From: Cladophialophora immunda
Taxonomy: Eukaryota; Ascomycota; Eurotiomycetes; Chaetothyriales; Herpotrichiellaceae
Assembly (NCBI RefSeq): GCF_000835495.1
Contig: NW_015622547.1
Location: 2,046,001-2,110,000 of the forward strand
Reading direction: 5' to 3'
DNA: 64,000 bases
Positions 35,981-45,959 of this stretch are shown in pieces. Numbering within the stretch: position 1 is the first letter of the stretch; the number at the start of each line of letters is the position of its first letter. The notes below the pieces were generated by a model. The model saw nothing but the letters and a program-made list of their open reading frames with translations. It ran no database searches and was not told where the DNA came from. Position numbers and translations under genes: made by a program.

Positions 35981-38900
35981 ATGTCGCACTCCTACCCGAA
36001 CCCTTACAGTGTCCAAAGGCCCGGACAGCAATCTCCGCTACTGGCGACTCCAGCGTTCCACCGACCGCGGCAGGTACAACCTCAGCAACACAGAGCGAAT
36101 GCTTCTATGTCCAGGAGTCATCACCATAATGCGAGTATAACGTCAAACCCTTCACAAGTGATACAGGAAGTGGGTAGCGACCCGGAATTCTGGCCGGTTA
36201 ATACCCAGTACAATCTCCCCGCGGTGTCGAGTCCTGGGTCCCTGCCACCTTCCGCTGACATTTACAACCTTGACGAAGATACTTCTTACCGCGAGTCCTC
36301 CTTTGACGATTTCTTGACAACAGAAGCATCTTCTGAAAACCCTCTAAGCGAACATACTACTCCGCAAGAACAAATTTGGGAGCAACAGTTCTTGTCGCAG
36401 GACCCCACACAACTTCACATAGTTGATTCTTACGGGTTGAACGATTTTGAGGCCGTGCAGGAAGTGACAGCGAGCTCAGATCTCCAAAGTTACTTTCAAC
36501 ACGCCGAGGAGCCGCTGCCGAAATTCGTCTCTGGAGAAGAGCTAAGGAGTTCCAGGAACTCCTCAGTTCGGTCACCCCTTCCTTTTCCTCCTCACACTCA
36601 AACTGCCAGCCAGCAACAAAATCAATCAATGGACCGTTTGAGCGCTCCCCACAAGAGAGGAATTTCTCAAACCCTCAAAGTGGATACGACCTCAAACCAC
36701 ACCCCTTCTCCTAATAACAAAGTGAACGCCTGGCAGCCCACGTCACACATACGGGCACTCAGTCCCGTGGTCATGGTATCCGATTATGAAGCTTCCGGCG
36801 AGAAGTCTGAGACTCAACAGAACCTCTTACCTACATCTGCCAAGCGCGGTCGCGAGAGTGAATCTTCTGATGATGACGATGACGAAGCTGGTCCTGATGG
36901 AGCAGGGACAGAGGATGTTGAAGTGTCTCCATCACATCTGATGCCCCCCGATGCTAACGCTACGGATAATTTACGTGTCACGCCAATCCAACGCCACGGG
37001 TTGGAACCACAGTCAAGGAACAACGAAACGGTGCACTCAGTGAAAGAACTTCAGGAGCAGCGCCAGCTCGAAGAAAAAAACGCCGAAGTTCAAGAATGGC
37101 TTGCCACAAGCAAGGGTATCAGTGGACCCGAAGATGAATCTGGAGCTACGGTTCCTCGCCGGACATCTCAAGGGACAAGGCTGCGAGCTCCCACCACGGA
37201 GGGCCGTGTAGATGCCCTTGGCCCTGTATACTCAGACGAGCATATCCCCGGCCCAGGAGTTCTCGTTGATGTTGATTCGGACGACGAGTATTATGACGAC
37301 GTGTCGGTGCAGTCGTCGTTAATCGAAGCACACACCGAGCAGGCCATCGAGCATTATCGGGTAGCAGGCTCACCGCGCCTTTCGCCACGTGCTCTTGACG
37401 GCCGAGCATCAACTGATCAATCTGCTTTCCCTCCCCTTGATGATGAAACCCCATCCGAAATGCAGGAGCCGCTGCCTACTCAATTCATCAGGCGAGGCCC
37501 GTGGCAAGATCCTGTCCGGGGTCCTATTGTCAGCACAAGAGGTCAACCCAATACGTCAAACGCAGCCGCCTACAAGTTCAACGAAGATGCAGCAAAGTGG
37601 GAGACTGCCTCTAGGGCTGCCACGTGGGGAACGCGACGACGTCTCAGCGAGAGCGAAATCAACTCAATCGTCGAGGGTAGTCAGATCCGACATCTCTCTC
37701 TTTCGAAAAAAGGCCGGGAACGAACGAGTAGTCTCTTCAACAAGGCTCGGGGTATATTTCCTCGGCGCAGTAGCAGCAATATAAAAGAAGAGCCATCGGC
37801 GGAGGACAATGAGCAGGCGCCACGAGGACATTCTCACCGAAGCTCTGTGGGAAGCATCAAACCTCAGAGGATGCCGAGTTTCGGCAAGCCCAAGTCACCT
37901 CCTCTCAATACGGGCAGTGCCCTGCTTGCTATGACTGGTCAGCTCGCAGCTGTTGGGCGTGGAAATTCGGTTGCCCAAGATCACGATGCTTCCAAGCCAA
38001 CACGCCCACAACAGACGCTGAAGAAGCAGCGTAGTAAGAGTGACGTGACCAAGAATGCAAAGTCGTCGTCCAACCTCGGACTGGCCGATCTATTGACCAA
38101 GCACGGCGGACCGCCGATTCCAACTCTCGCGTCCCCAATGCATGAGCGCGAACCCATCCTGGCCGCCCAAGTCATAGATAATGAAGACGTTCCGGCAGAC
38201 GACGATGAGGACGAAACAGATGAAGTAGCCATCAGGATGGATCTTGAGATCCGTGCGGAAGACATCAGGCCGACGATTGAAGGATTCAGAGATCATGCCC
38301 GAAAACTGAATCCTCGGCTTGACGCATATCTGATTGAACGGATTGGCCAAGAGCAGATTCGACGCTACAAAAAACTTGTTGAAACCAAGATCAAGCACAC
38401 TCGATCCGTCCACGTGGCGCACAAATGCCCTTCAGGCAATTTTTGCTTTGATCTAGGTGGCGAGGCGAAAGCTCTCGCGCCACGGGTCAGCTCCAAGGAT
38501 CCAGATACGACGCTGACCCAGTTTCAGATCAGTAACCCTGCCGACGATGAGCTGGACGAGTCTACATTCACGGACGGGGTGGTCACGCCGGCATTGTTTC
38601 CGCCGGGCATTCCATTGCCCCCAGTTCCACGACTCCCGGCAGAATTCGAATGTAATCTCTGCTTCAAGGTCAAGAAGTTTCACAAACCGTCCGATTGGAC
38701 CAAGCACGTGCATGAAGACATCCAGCCTTTCTCCTGTACCTTTCCCAATTGCGCCGAGTCGAAATCGTTCAAGCGTAAGGCAGACTGGGTCCGTCACGAG
38801 AATGAGCGGCACCGGCACCTGGAGTGGTGGCAATGTTGCCTTCAGGAATGCAATCACATTTGTTTCCGCAAAGACAACTTTGTCCAGCACCTGGTGCGGG

Positions 38901-39859
38901 AGCACAAGATGACCGAGCCCAAAGTCAAGCGGGGTTCGGGCAGCAGTAAGAACAAGGCGGTCAATAGCGGCTTTCAAGAGGATAGCGAAGTGTGGCAGAT
39001 GGTGGACAGGTGTCGATTCGAGACGGACAAGAAGCCTCGGGATGAACCGTGTCGCTTCTGTGGCAACGTTTGCTCGACATTCAAGAAGCTGTCGGTGCAC
39101 ATGGGCAAGCACATGGAACAGATCGCGATGCCAGTTCTGCAGCTGGTGAGCATGGCAGAAGTCTCGCCCGACAGCATCGTCAGCCCGATTGATCAACCAC
39201 CCATGATGGCGTCGTCGTTTGGCGCCATCCCTGGGACGATGAACAATGTGGATGGGAGCAACCTCTCGCCCTATCCCGTCAGTGCCACATCCGCTTACCA
39301 AACCTCGTCGGCCGGACAGTCACCGGCTTCGATGCATGTACATTCACAAAACAGCGGCTACCCTCTCGATCAAGGATACTATAGTCCACATGCGTTGACA
39401 CCGACAGCCCAAGGCCAGATGATGAGTGGTGGCTACGCTGCTACGGCGACCTACGGCCATCAGTCTCCCGTCTTCATGGGGTCAGGTCAAATGGAAACGC
39501 AGCATCAACATAGCCTGTCGCCCCAAAATGCGATGGTGACGCCCCGATCTCAACCAATGGGTCAAGGGTATGAAAACTCGTTCTACGACTCTACAGGGGC
39601 CATGTATACGCAAGCATCGATGCAAAACATGTACGTGAGCGCGCACTCGCACCCACAATCGATGCCGGGGTATGCCATGGGGCAATATGCCTCATCGATG
39701 TTGCCGAATCAACCACGAGGTGGACATGCCAGCGCAATGGGATTTGAAGGTCGAGCAGGGCTAGGCCTGCAGACAGGGTTGAACACACACACGGCGCAAC
39801 CGTATGTGTACGGGGCCCCGGGAACTGGGGAGACCCGACCAGACATGCATTTTGCATGA
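35981..39859 (+). CDS. Large C2H2 zinc-finger protein, putative transcription factor
   Basis: 1292 aa, single exon, start ATG at 35981. About 885 N-terminal residues are mostly disordered: Gln/Ser/Pro-rich, with acidic blocks (SSDDDDDEAGPDG; VDVDSDDEYYDD; PADDDEDETDE) and basic Ser/Arg patches. Zinc fingers lie at about 888-980: CNLCFKVKKFHKPSDWTKHVH, a following C-x4-C finger with Trp-Val-Arg-His, and a third C-C-x-Q-E-C-type finger ending HLVREH. A separate finger CRFCGNVCSTFKKLSVHMGKH is at about 1023-1043. The last 230 residues are Tyr/Gln/Ser/Met-rich, like activation domains. Probably nuclear and DNA-binding; target unknown. Shares its finger style with the next gene. Confidence 0.88.
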   Translation: MSHSYPNPYSVQRPGQQSPLLATPAFHRPRQVQPQQHRANASMSRSHHHNASITSNPSQVIQEVGSDPEFWPVNTQYNLPAVSSPGSLPPSADIYNLDEDTSYRESSFDDFLTTEASSENPLSEHTTPQEQIWEQQFLSQDPTQLHIVDSYGLNDFEAVQEVTASSDLQSYFQHAEEPLPKFVSGEELRSSRNSSVRSPLPFPPHTQTASQQQNQSMDRLSAPHKRGISQTLKVDTTSNHTPSPNNKVNAWQPTSHIRALSPVVMVSDYEASGEKSETQQNLLPTSAKRGRESESSDDDDDEAGPDGAGTEDVEVSPSHLMPPDANATDNLRVTPIQRHGLEPQSRNNETVHSVKELQEQRQLEEKNAEVQEWLATSKGISGPEDESGATVPRRTSQGTRLRAPTTEGRVDALGPVYSDEHIPGPGVLVDVDSDDEYYDDVSVQSSLIEAHTEQAIEHYRVAGSPRLSPRALDGRASTDQSAFPPLDDETPSEMQEPLPTQFIRRGPWQDPVRGPIVSTRGQPNTSNAAAYKFNEDAAKWETASRAATWGTRRRLSESEINSIVEGSQIRHLSLSKKGRERTSSLFNKARGIFPRRSSSNIKEEPSAEDNEQAPRGHSHRSSVGSIKPQRMPSFGKPKSPPLNTGSALLAMTGQLAAVGRGNSVAQDHDASKPTRPQQTLKKQRSKSDVTKNAKSSSNLGLADLLTKHGGPPIPTLASPMHEREPILAAQVIDNEDVPADDDEDETDEVAIRMDLEIRAEDIRPTIEGFRDHARKLNPRLDAYLIERIGQEQIRRYKKLVETKIKHTRSVHVAHKCPSGNFCFDLGGEAKALAPRVSSKDPDTTLTQFQISNPADDELDESTFTDGVVTPALFPPGIPLPPVPRLPAEFECNLCFKVKKFHKPSDWTKHVHEDIQPFSCTFPNCAESKSFKRKADWVRHENERHRHLEWWQCCLQECNHICFRKDNFVQHLVREHKMTEPKVKRGSGSSKNKAVNSGFQEDSEVWQMVDRCRFETDKKPRDEPCRFCGNVCSTFKKLSVHMGKHMEQIAMPVLQLVSMAEVSPDSIVSPIDQPPMMASSFGAIPGTMNNVDGSNLSPYPVSATSAYQTSSAGQSPASMHVHSQNSGYPLDQGYYSPHALTPTAQGQMMSGGYAATATYGHQSPVFMGSGQMETQHQHSLSPQNAMVTPRSQPMGQGYENSFYDSTGAMYTQASMQNMYVSAHSHPQSMPGYAMGQYASSMLPNQPRGGHASAMGFEGRAGLGLQTGLNTHTAQPYVYGAPGTGETRPDMHFA

Positions 39860-41771
39860 TGAAGTTGGAGATTGTTATCGGGTTGACTTTTGCCAGAGTG
39901 AGGCGGCGAGGGGTGCCGAGCAGGGGGCCCGCCCGCGCGCCCTTCTGCAGAGAATCGCTTTGGAGTAGAGGGATTTGTGGACGGCTTTGGACGTAGTTCC
40001 AACCTTTGCCAGGAGGTTACGGTTGTATTCTAGATACCCATATGATGTTTCTGAGTCCCAGGAGTGGACTTCTGGGTTATGATTGGCATGACAAGCGGGC
40101 TAGTGTGATGAATGCGATGATGGGACTGATCCGGACCACTTTGGAGTATGCAACTTGGATTGATTTCTGGAACTTTTGGAGTTTGGAAAGTAATGGACTT
40201 TTCGGGACCTGCAGGACGCAATGAGCCAGTCACAGAGTAGAAGAGCAGCTGGGCGGGACGTTGGTTGACGGTTGTGAACGTTGGTGGGGTGGTGGTAACT
40301 ATCAAAGTTACGAGGCGGGAAATATAGCAATAACGTTGGCGTTCTCGCTGAAGCCTGTACGAGGTATTTGGCATGCATAGCCACCACGGAGTTTACGAGT
40401 ACTTCTGGGTGCTCGGCTGCATACCGGCGACACGATACAGACCGCGGGACTCCGTACTTGGGTATATACCTACTTGTTAGATAGGTAGATAAGTAGGTAG
40501 GAGTCGGCGGTAGTTGTGTACCTTCCTCGTATGCACGGTACAAATGTTGTATGGGGAACCGTTGCGCCCCATGCTTCGAGGATAATACCTGCTGAGGTGT
40601 TCCGTATGCTGTACTCGGTAGGTAATTAATCAAGGATACAAGTACGGCCAATACATGTAACCAAAAGTCCCTGGCAGCAACAGGCAGCCACTAAGCCTAA
40701 AGTGGTCAAGACCAAGGCACACTCGCATCCCGCCAAGCGCCATGCCCCCTTCCTATTGGATTCTGTTGCCGACTAGCGACCAAAGCCCTGTCTGACCGGT
40801 CAGCGTAGTTGAGTCCTGGCGGTCACGAGCCGGTCACGAGCCGGTCACGAGCCAGTCACACGCATGGCCGGGTTTCTTGTGTGCGTTGGTCTCCGTCATG
40901 CAGCGTCATTTGTTACCCGCGGCCACCTTCTTCCCATCTTTCCACCAGCTCATTCATCCCCCACCCTCCCGCCCTCCTCTGCCCTTCTTGCCCTCGTACC
41001 CAAATCAGTCAGTCAGTCCCCTACCGCTGCCAGCCGCCCTACTCACGCCAAAACACTCATACAGCCAACTCTCACTCAACTGTTCATCCTGCGCCAACTT
41101 CTGCCTGCTACACACCGGTTGCTCCCCTGCGTCTTTGCTCGCGCTCTTCTACAAAGTCCCCGTGTTCTGGATGCTTTTGTATCATTCGGATGCAGGAATG
41201 ACTCCTCGACCACTTCCACCATTCCGTTAGCTGCTGTGATCCCGGCATGTTGGGTTGATCAGGCTCGTGGCTCCGTTGTCCAGCCCGTGAGTCCCTCCTT
41301 CATCGCTGCACCGCCCCCAATCTCTTCCGAGTCTCCCAAGTCCCACGTCGGTGCAAACTCTCTCCCTCGCCCATCGTTCCCATCGTTTCCCTCCTTCTCC
41401 TCTCGTCTGTGCCTCTCTGGTTCTTCATATATTGATATATGGTCCCCCCCCCCTAGCATGGAGATTTGGTCTCCTTCAGTCGCCTCATTTTTTGGTCAAG
41501 TCGGGCCAAAAGAGACTAGGCTACCTAGGCTGCATCCCAACCTACCGCCTTGCTCATTTTGATTGGCTACGCCACCCTCAGTCATTCATCAGCAATGCCA
41601 TAGGCGTTCTTGCAGAGTCTCAGTCAAACCAGGCGGTGTTCTCGAGCCATCATTGAGCCTCTTGACCATTGCTGGCTCTGTTCCCTCTTGTTCGTGTGGC
41701 CTCGCTTGCTCACTCTGTACTTGAGCTCTTCCATACCCCGGAATCTGCGCGGGTCGAGTCGAACCAAAACA
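39860..41771. other. Intergenic region and leader of second zinc-finger gene
   Basis: Contains repeated TAGGTA words (about 40467-40502), GTACTCGGTAGG at about 40612, an 11-bp tandem array at 40820-40859, and then a CT-rich leader from about 40900 that includes C10 at 41444-41453. Frames at 40809-41562 are Pro/Ser/Leu-rich and overlap in three phases; they look like untranslated leader. Confidence 0.5.
40820..40859. repeat. Tandem array of an 11-bp unit, about 3.6 copies
   Basis: CGGTCACGAGC occurs three times head to tail, followed by a diverged partial copy CAGTCACA. About 1.1 kb upstream of the zinc-finger start codon. Confidence 0.85.
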
Positions 41772-41896
41772 GTAAGCATCCCCCAAGCCCTGGTGGCCAA
41801 GGAAAGGAAGCCTTTGCCTCACTTTCTTTGTTGATGTTGTGTTGAGACATCCCTTGGGTATCTCTGCCGAGGGCTGAGCTAACCTCCGGCGTTCAG
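41772..41896 (+). other. Probable 5'UTR intron of second zinc-finger gene
   Basis: Donor GTAAGC at 41772, branch GAGCTAAC at about 41876-41883, acceptor TTCAG ending at 41896; the ATG follows at 41930. Signals are good, but there is no coding-frame check because it is in the leader. Confidence 0.6.
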
Positions 41897-41929
41897 ATAT
41901 ATTAACGACCTCTACCTCCGTTGCCCACC

Positions 41930-44900
41930 ATGTCGGAAAAGAAATCTCGACCGCGTCAATCGGTCTCCAAACCCGCGTGGCCGGCAAGATCAAATGTATA
42001 TCCAGCACTGCCTCACCGCCCTGTCGCTCAGGTGGTCTCTGACTCATTGCACCAGGCGTTTGTCTCGATACCAGACGAGGGCGGTGCATCTGCGTCTGCA
42101 TCTGCCCTACACTCAGCCTACTCAACGGATTCTGTCTTGACAGGGCTGCAGACTCCTTTATCCGCCATGTCCTCTCCCAGTGACCACGTCCCTAGAAGCT
42201 TCTATCCGTCCTCTGATGCCCCATTCCCGGATTACGCTGGCTCTTTTGACCCCTATCCATTCCAACATATGCAAGGCGACTCCCAGTATTCCATTTCTTC
42301 TCCTGGCTCATCGTTTCCTCCTCGCTTTGTGGACTCGTCTTCTGTTGACATCGACGGTGTTACCAGTCACCAAAGCGCTACCGGACCATGGACGCATCTG
42401 GCTGCCACTGAAGGAACTCCTTCATTGCTGCCAGGAACTTTGAACTCGGATGAACCTGGACTGCCTTCTCGACATCTGAGAACCCCCATTCAAGATCGTG
42501 CGTACTCTTCTGCTAGCGCACAGAAATCTTTAGGAGACTCGGGCTACGAAACCCGATCCAGGAGATCTCAGCATGAAGTCGACTCAGTGACGGAAGAGCT
42601 GACAGAAATGGACGAGAGCACGACACCGATACCCCCTATACCCTTTCCCCTGTCGCAGGCCTTTGCCCTTGCCAATTCTTCAACCATTGCCCCTCGCACC
42701 TTGGACCCGGCCCCTCCAGAGTCCGGACGATCGGCAACTCACCGATCACAGCTGAGGAGTGGAGAGCTGGAGTGTTCGGAATGTGGATATGCGGGCAAGA
42801 CGAGGTCCGACCTGAAGTAAGTCGGCTGCGTCACTGTTTTGATATGCTATGTTGACCAGTTTCGTGGCAGGAAACACAGCGCTCGTCACAAACGCGAGCA
42901 CACGTGTTCCTTTTCGGACTGCCCTCGAAACGCCAGAGGGTTTGCAACTATAAATGACCTTGACCGACATCTGAAAGCCGTGCACAACATCAATAAGCGG
43001 AAAAGCAGATCCTACAAGTGTTTTGCTGATGGCTGCAACAAAGCGGGAAAGGAATGGCCTCGTTTGGACAACTTCAAGCAGCATCTCAAAAAGATGCACG
43101 GAGCGAGTATGGTGGAAGTTCTGCTCCGCCAGTACGCATCTGCCAGCAGTTGCACATTCTTGACACTGACTTCGACTAGGTCCAACGAATGGTATGAGCA
43201 GCAACCTCAGCAAGCACAAGCTGACGAGACGGCCTCGCTTCCAGCGTCAGTCCGCGCACGTTCGTCGCATTCGTTGCTTTCCGGACAAGGACAATTTCCC
43301 GTTTCCGACAACAACTATCCCGATCCGAGCCCACTTTTCAACCCAATGATGCCCGCTCGCTCGCTAAGTCACAGTGGTCAGGTCGTCGACCAAGATCTCA
43401 CTCGGGCCTTGGGTCCAGCTCATACCAGGTCGCAACAAAATCAGAGTCGACCCATGTCTGTGGCAGCCCACGCCCGCAGCCTGCAGCAACAGCGAGGCCT
43501 CCCGAACCTGGATACCAGCGACCTTTCGTCTCCCACAGCCTACATGCAAAGGGCATGGTCACAAGCCGAATATTCTCGCTATCAGGATCTATCACAACTC
43601 CCTCCCAACGTTACCAATCAAAGAGTCAACTACCAGTTTTCGACACGTCCACCTCGGAAATCCTTTGACACTGCTACCGATACAATGAGATCGAACTTTG
43701 CATTCGGCTATGGACAGCTCGGGAGATCGAAAAGGCCAAATACAATTGCGGTCCCGGACCTCGACCCGGATCGAATGGCGGACTTCATCTCCCCCCAGGA
43801 ACTGCCTCACGCCGTACCAGATCTGAGAGGCTCACAGGAAGAATTTCTTGGCTTTGTTGGAAGCATTACCAACCCCGCCGCCACCGATAACGGCCCAGGG
43901 CCTTCGCCGCACCAAAGCTACCAGGTGAACATCATCCAACCCGAGAACGCGCTCAAGTCTAAGCTCCCGAAGGCAATTGAGGAAGAAATCCGCTCATTTT
44001 TAGATTTACATCGCTCCAATGGGGGAAATGATGAGGAATTTCTGAATCAATTTCGAGTGTCCTTACGCGGCAGCGACGTCATGACGAGTTACACTGCCTC
44101 ATCTGTCGGGCAGGTTTCGAGGACTACCGATGCCGAGCTGCCAGGCAGTTTCCGATTGCCCCCGACAAAGCCGGCGCAGTTTCCTTGTCAGTATGGGGGA
44201 TGTACAAAAGTGATGCAAAGGCAAAGTGAGCTGAACAAGCACATGAAACGTCACTGGAAGCCGTATGGTTGTGTCGCCGACAGATGTACCAAGCTCTTTG
44301 GCAGCAAAGACGACTGGAAAAGGCACGAACAGAACCAACACGAGCAACAAGAGTGTTGGCATTGTGAGAGGTGTCTCAAGGTTCTTTATCACGATCCGTC
44401 CAACTATATCAAGCATATGCGGGAAGCTCATTCGGTCTCACTACCTGAAGACCACGCCAAGCAGCGCCGAATCGCGCGCAATCACCAGGGCCGGTTTTGG
44501 TGTGGTTTCTGCAAGATCATCGTCGTACACACCAAGACTGACGTTGATGCCATCACGTTCCGCTTCAGTCATATTGCTGATCACTTTATAAAGGAACAGA
44601 AATCCAGCAAGGACTGGATTGAGCTTACGGGCAATGGAAAGACCAAGGGGGAACTATCTGAGGAGAGGAGGCTGCGTGAAGGCGTCGCAGAAGAAGAAGA
44701 CGATGTCTTGGATGCCTCGCAGCCACCTTCCGAGGCGACTCAGCCCTCTCCTGATCAGCAAAGCGGCTTCTCGCCAGTACACCAACCTTTCTCAACGCAA
44801 CCGGTTAGACCTTCCAGCACTCAGCAGGACTCATCAAGTATGGGCCACATGCAAGGCACGAAGCTACTGCCTCAAGCACCTGATATGCCCACGACGACCC

Positions 44901-45094
44901 AAAATCAGGGCCAAGGTCAAAACCGAAACTCGAGCTCTCACCGCCGCCTTCATCTGCGCAGTGCCACATTCATCATCTGCTGCCAGTGCGGTGGGTCCAA
45001 TGCCTATGGCCTAAGCGACCGCTGTATGGATCCAGAATGTAATCAAGTGTTCTGCGTCAACTGTACCTTAGGTGCTCGCAAGGATGTGTCTTGA
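41930..45094 (+). CDS. C2H2 zinc-finger protein with C-terminal Cys-rich motif (two or three exons)
   Basis: Exons 41930-42816 and 42871-45094, with a likely further intron at 43132-43179 (GTACGC donor, CACTGAC branch, CTAG acceptor) that is 48 nt and in frame; 1020 aa if spliced, 1036 if retained. N-terminal 275 residues disordered (Ser/Pro). A first finger spans exon junction 1 (CSECGYAGKTRSDLKKHSARH), followed by finger-like CSFSDCPRNARGF and CFADGCNKAGKEW units ending in HLKAVH and HLKKMH. A second array at about 716-790 has CQYGGCTKVMQRQSELNKHMKRH and two more fingers. About residues 978-1010 form a CCQCGG...CMDPEC...CVNC metal-binding motif. ATG context CCCACCATG. Putative nuclear regulator. 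Confidence 0.87.
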
Positions 45095-45959
45095 GAGTCT
45101 GACGGGCTTTCTCCCCGTCTTGTACGGTGTGATGATCACGACGGTTGGACCATGTCAGCTTTTCTTACATTATTGTTTACCATACCTCTTGTTTGTTCTA
45201 ATGTTTTGATGTCTATGAGCTGTGTCACAATCATGCTAAAAGCTTACTGTACACACGACAGCGTTGCTGGGTGGGTAAGGGTCGTGGATGCTTTGGTTTG
45301 TCGTTTGTCTGTGACTCGGATCGTATCATGAGTCCGTAACGGAGCGGAAATTGGAATTGCAGCGAATCCGGTATGTTTACTGGGTGGTGTATACATGGGA
45401 GGCATGTGGCATTGGGTACATTGGGCAATCTGTTGTGATGGTCCCAGCCCACTGCGACTGGAGACGGTTCAAGCTGGGCCAGGGAATTTGTTGTTTGCAT
45501 TGGCGTCGGCGTTGCTGTCGGGTGTGGACGTGGGTTTGGAATTTGCGTTTCATGTTATGGGTTTCCTGATCCCCCCCCCCCCCCCCCCAACCGGGGGCGG
45601 GGGGATTTCATGTGCATTTACGATATGGGATGTTGGATTAACGTACGAGAGACACGGATGGACCATGATTGAACGAAGGCGCTCCGCCGCCGCAGATACC
45701 AGTCGCATCGGGCTCTGAGAAGGACCGGTCTTCCCTTTGGAGCAGATCCGAGAGCCCCAATCCGGCAATAGTTATTTCCTTAGATCGCGGGTGATTTTTT
45801 CACATATTCAATGATACCTAGGTCGGATTGAATGTTCTCCTTATGAAAAGCACCTTGTATGAACAAACAGAGAGCTGTGTCCTTGGGGGGCTTTTTTTCT
45901 TTTCACTGTCCGTCTTCTCTGTTTGTCTACATGTATACAAGATGTACGATCCTCTGGTT
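45095..45959. other. Convergent 3' intergenic region
   Basis: 3' flanks of the zinc-finger gene (plus) and ORC3 (minus). Contains C18 followed by a G-rich segment. No gene supported. Confidence 0.55.
45571..45612. repeat. C18 homopolymer followed by a G5-C-G6 block
   Basis: Eighteen C at 45571-45588, then AACC and GGGGGCGGGGGG. The two blocks can pair into a very stable hairpin with a four-base loop on either strand. Confidence 0.8.

Noticed and set aside
41589..42125. 178-codon minus-strand frame overlapping the start of the second zinc-finger gene
   Set aside because: Antisense to a well-supported exon and leader; no motif.
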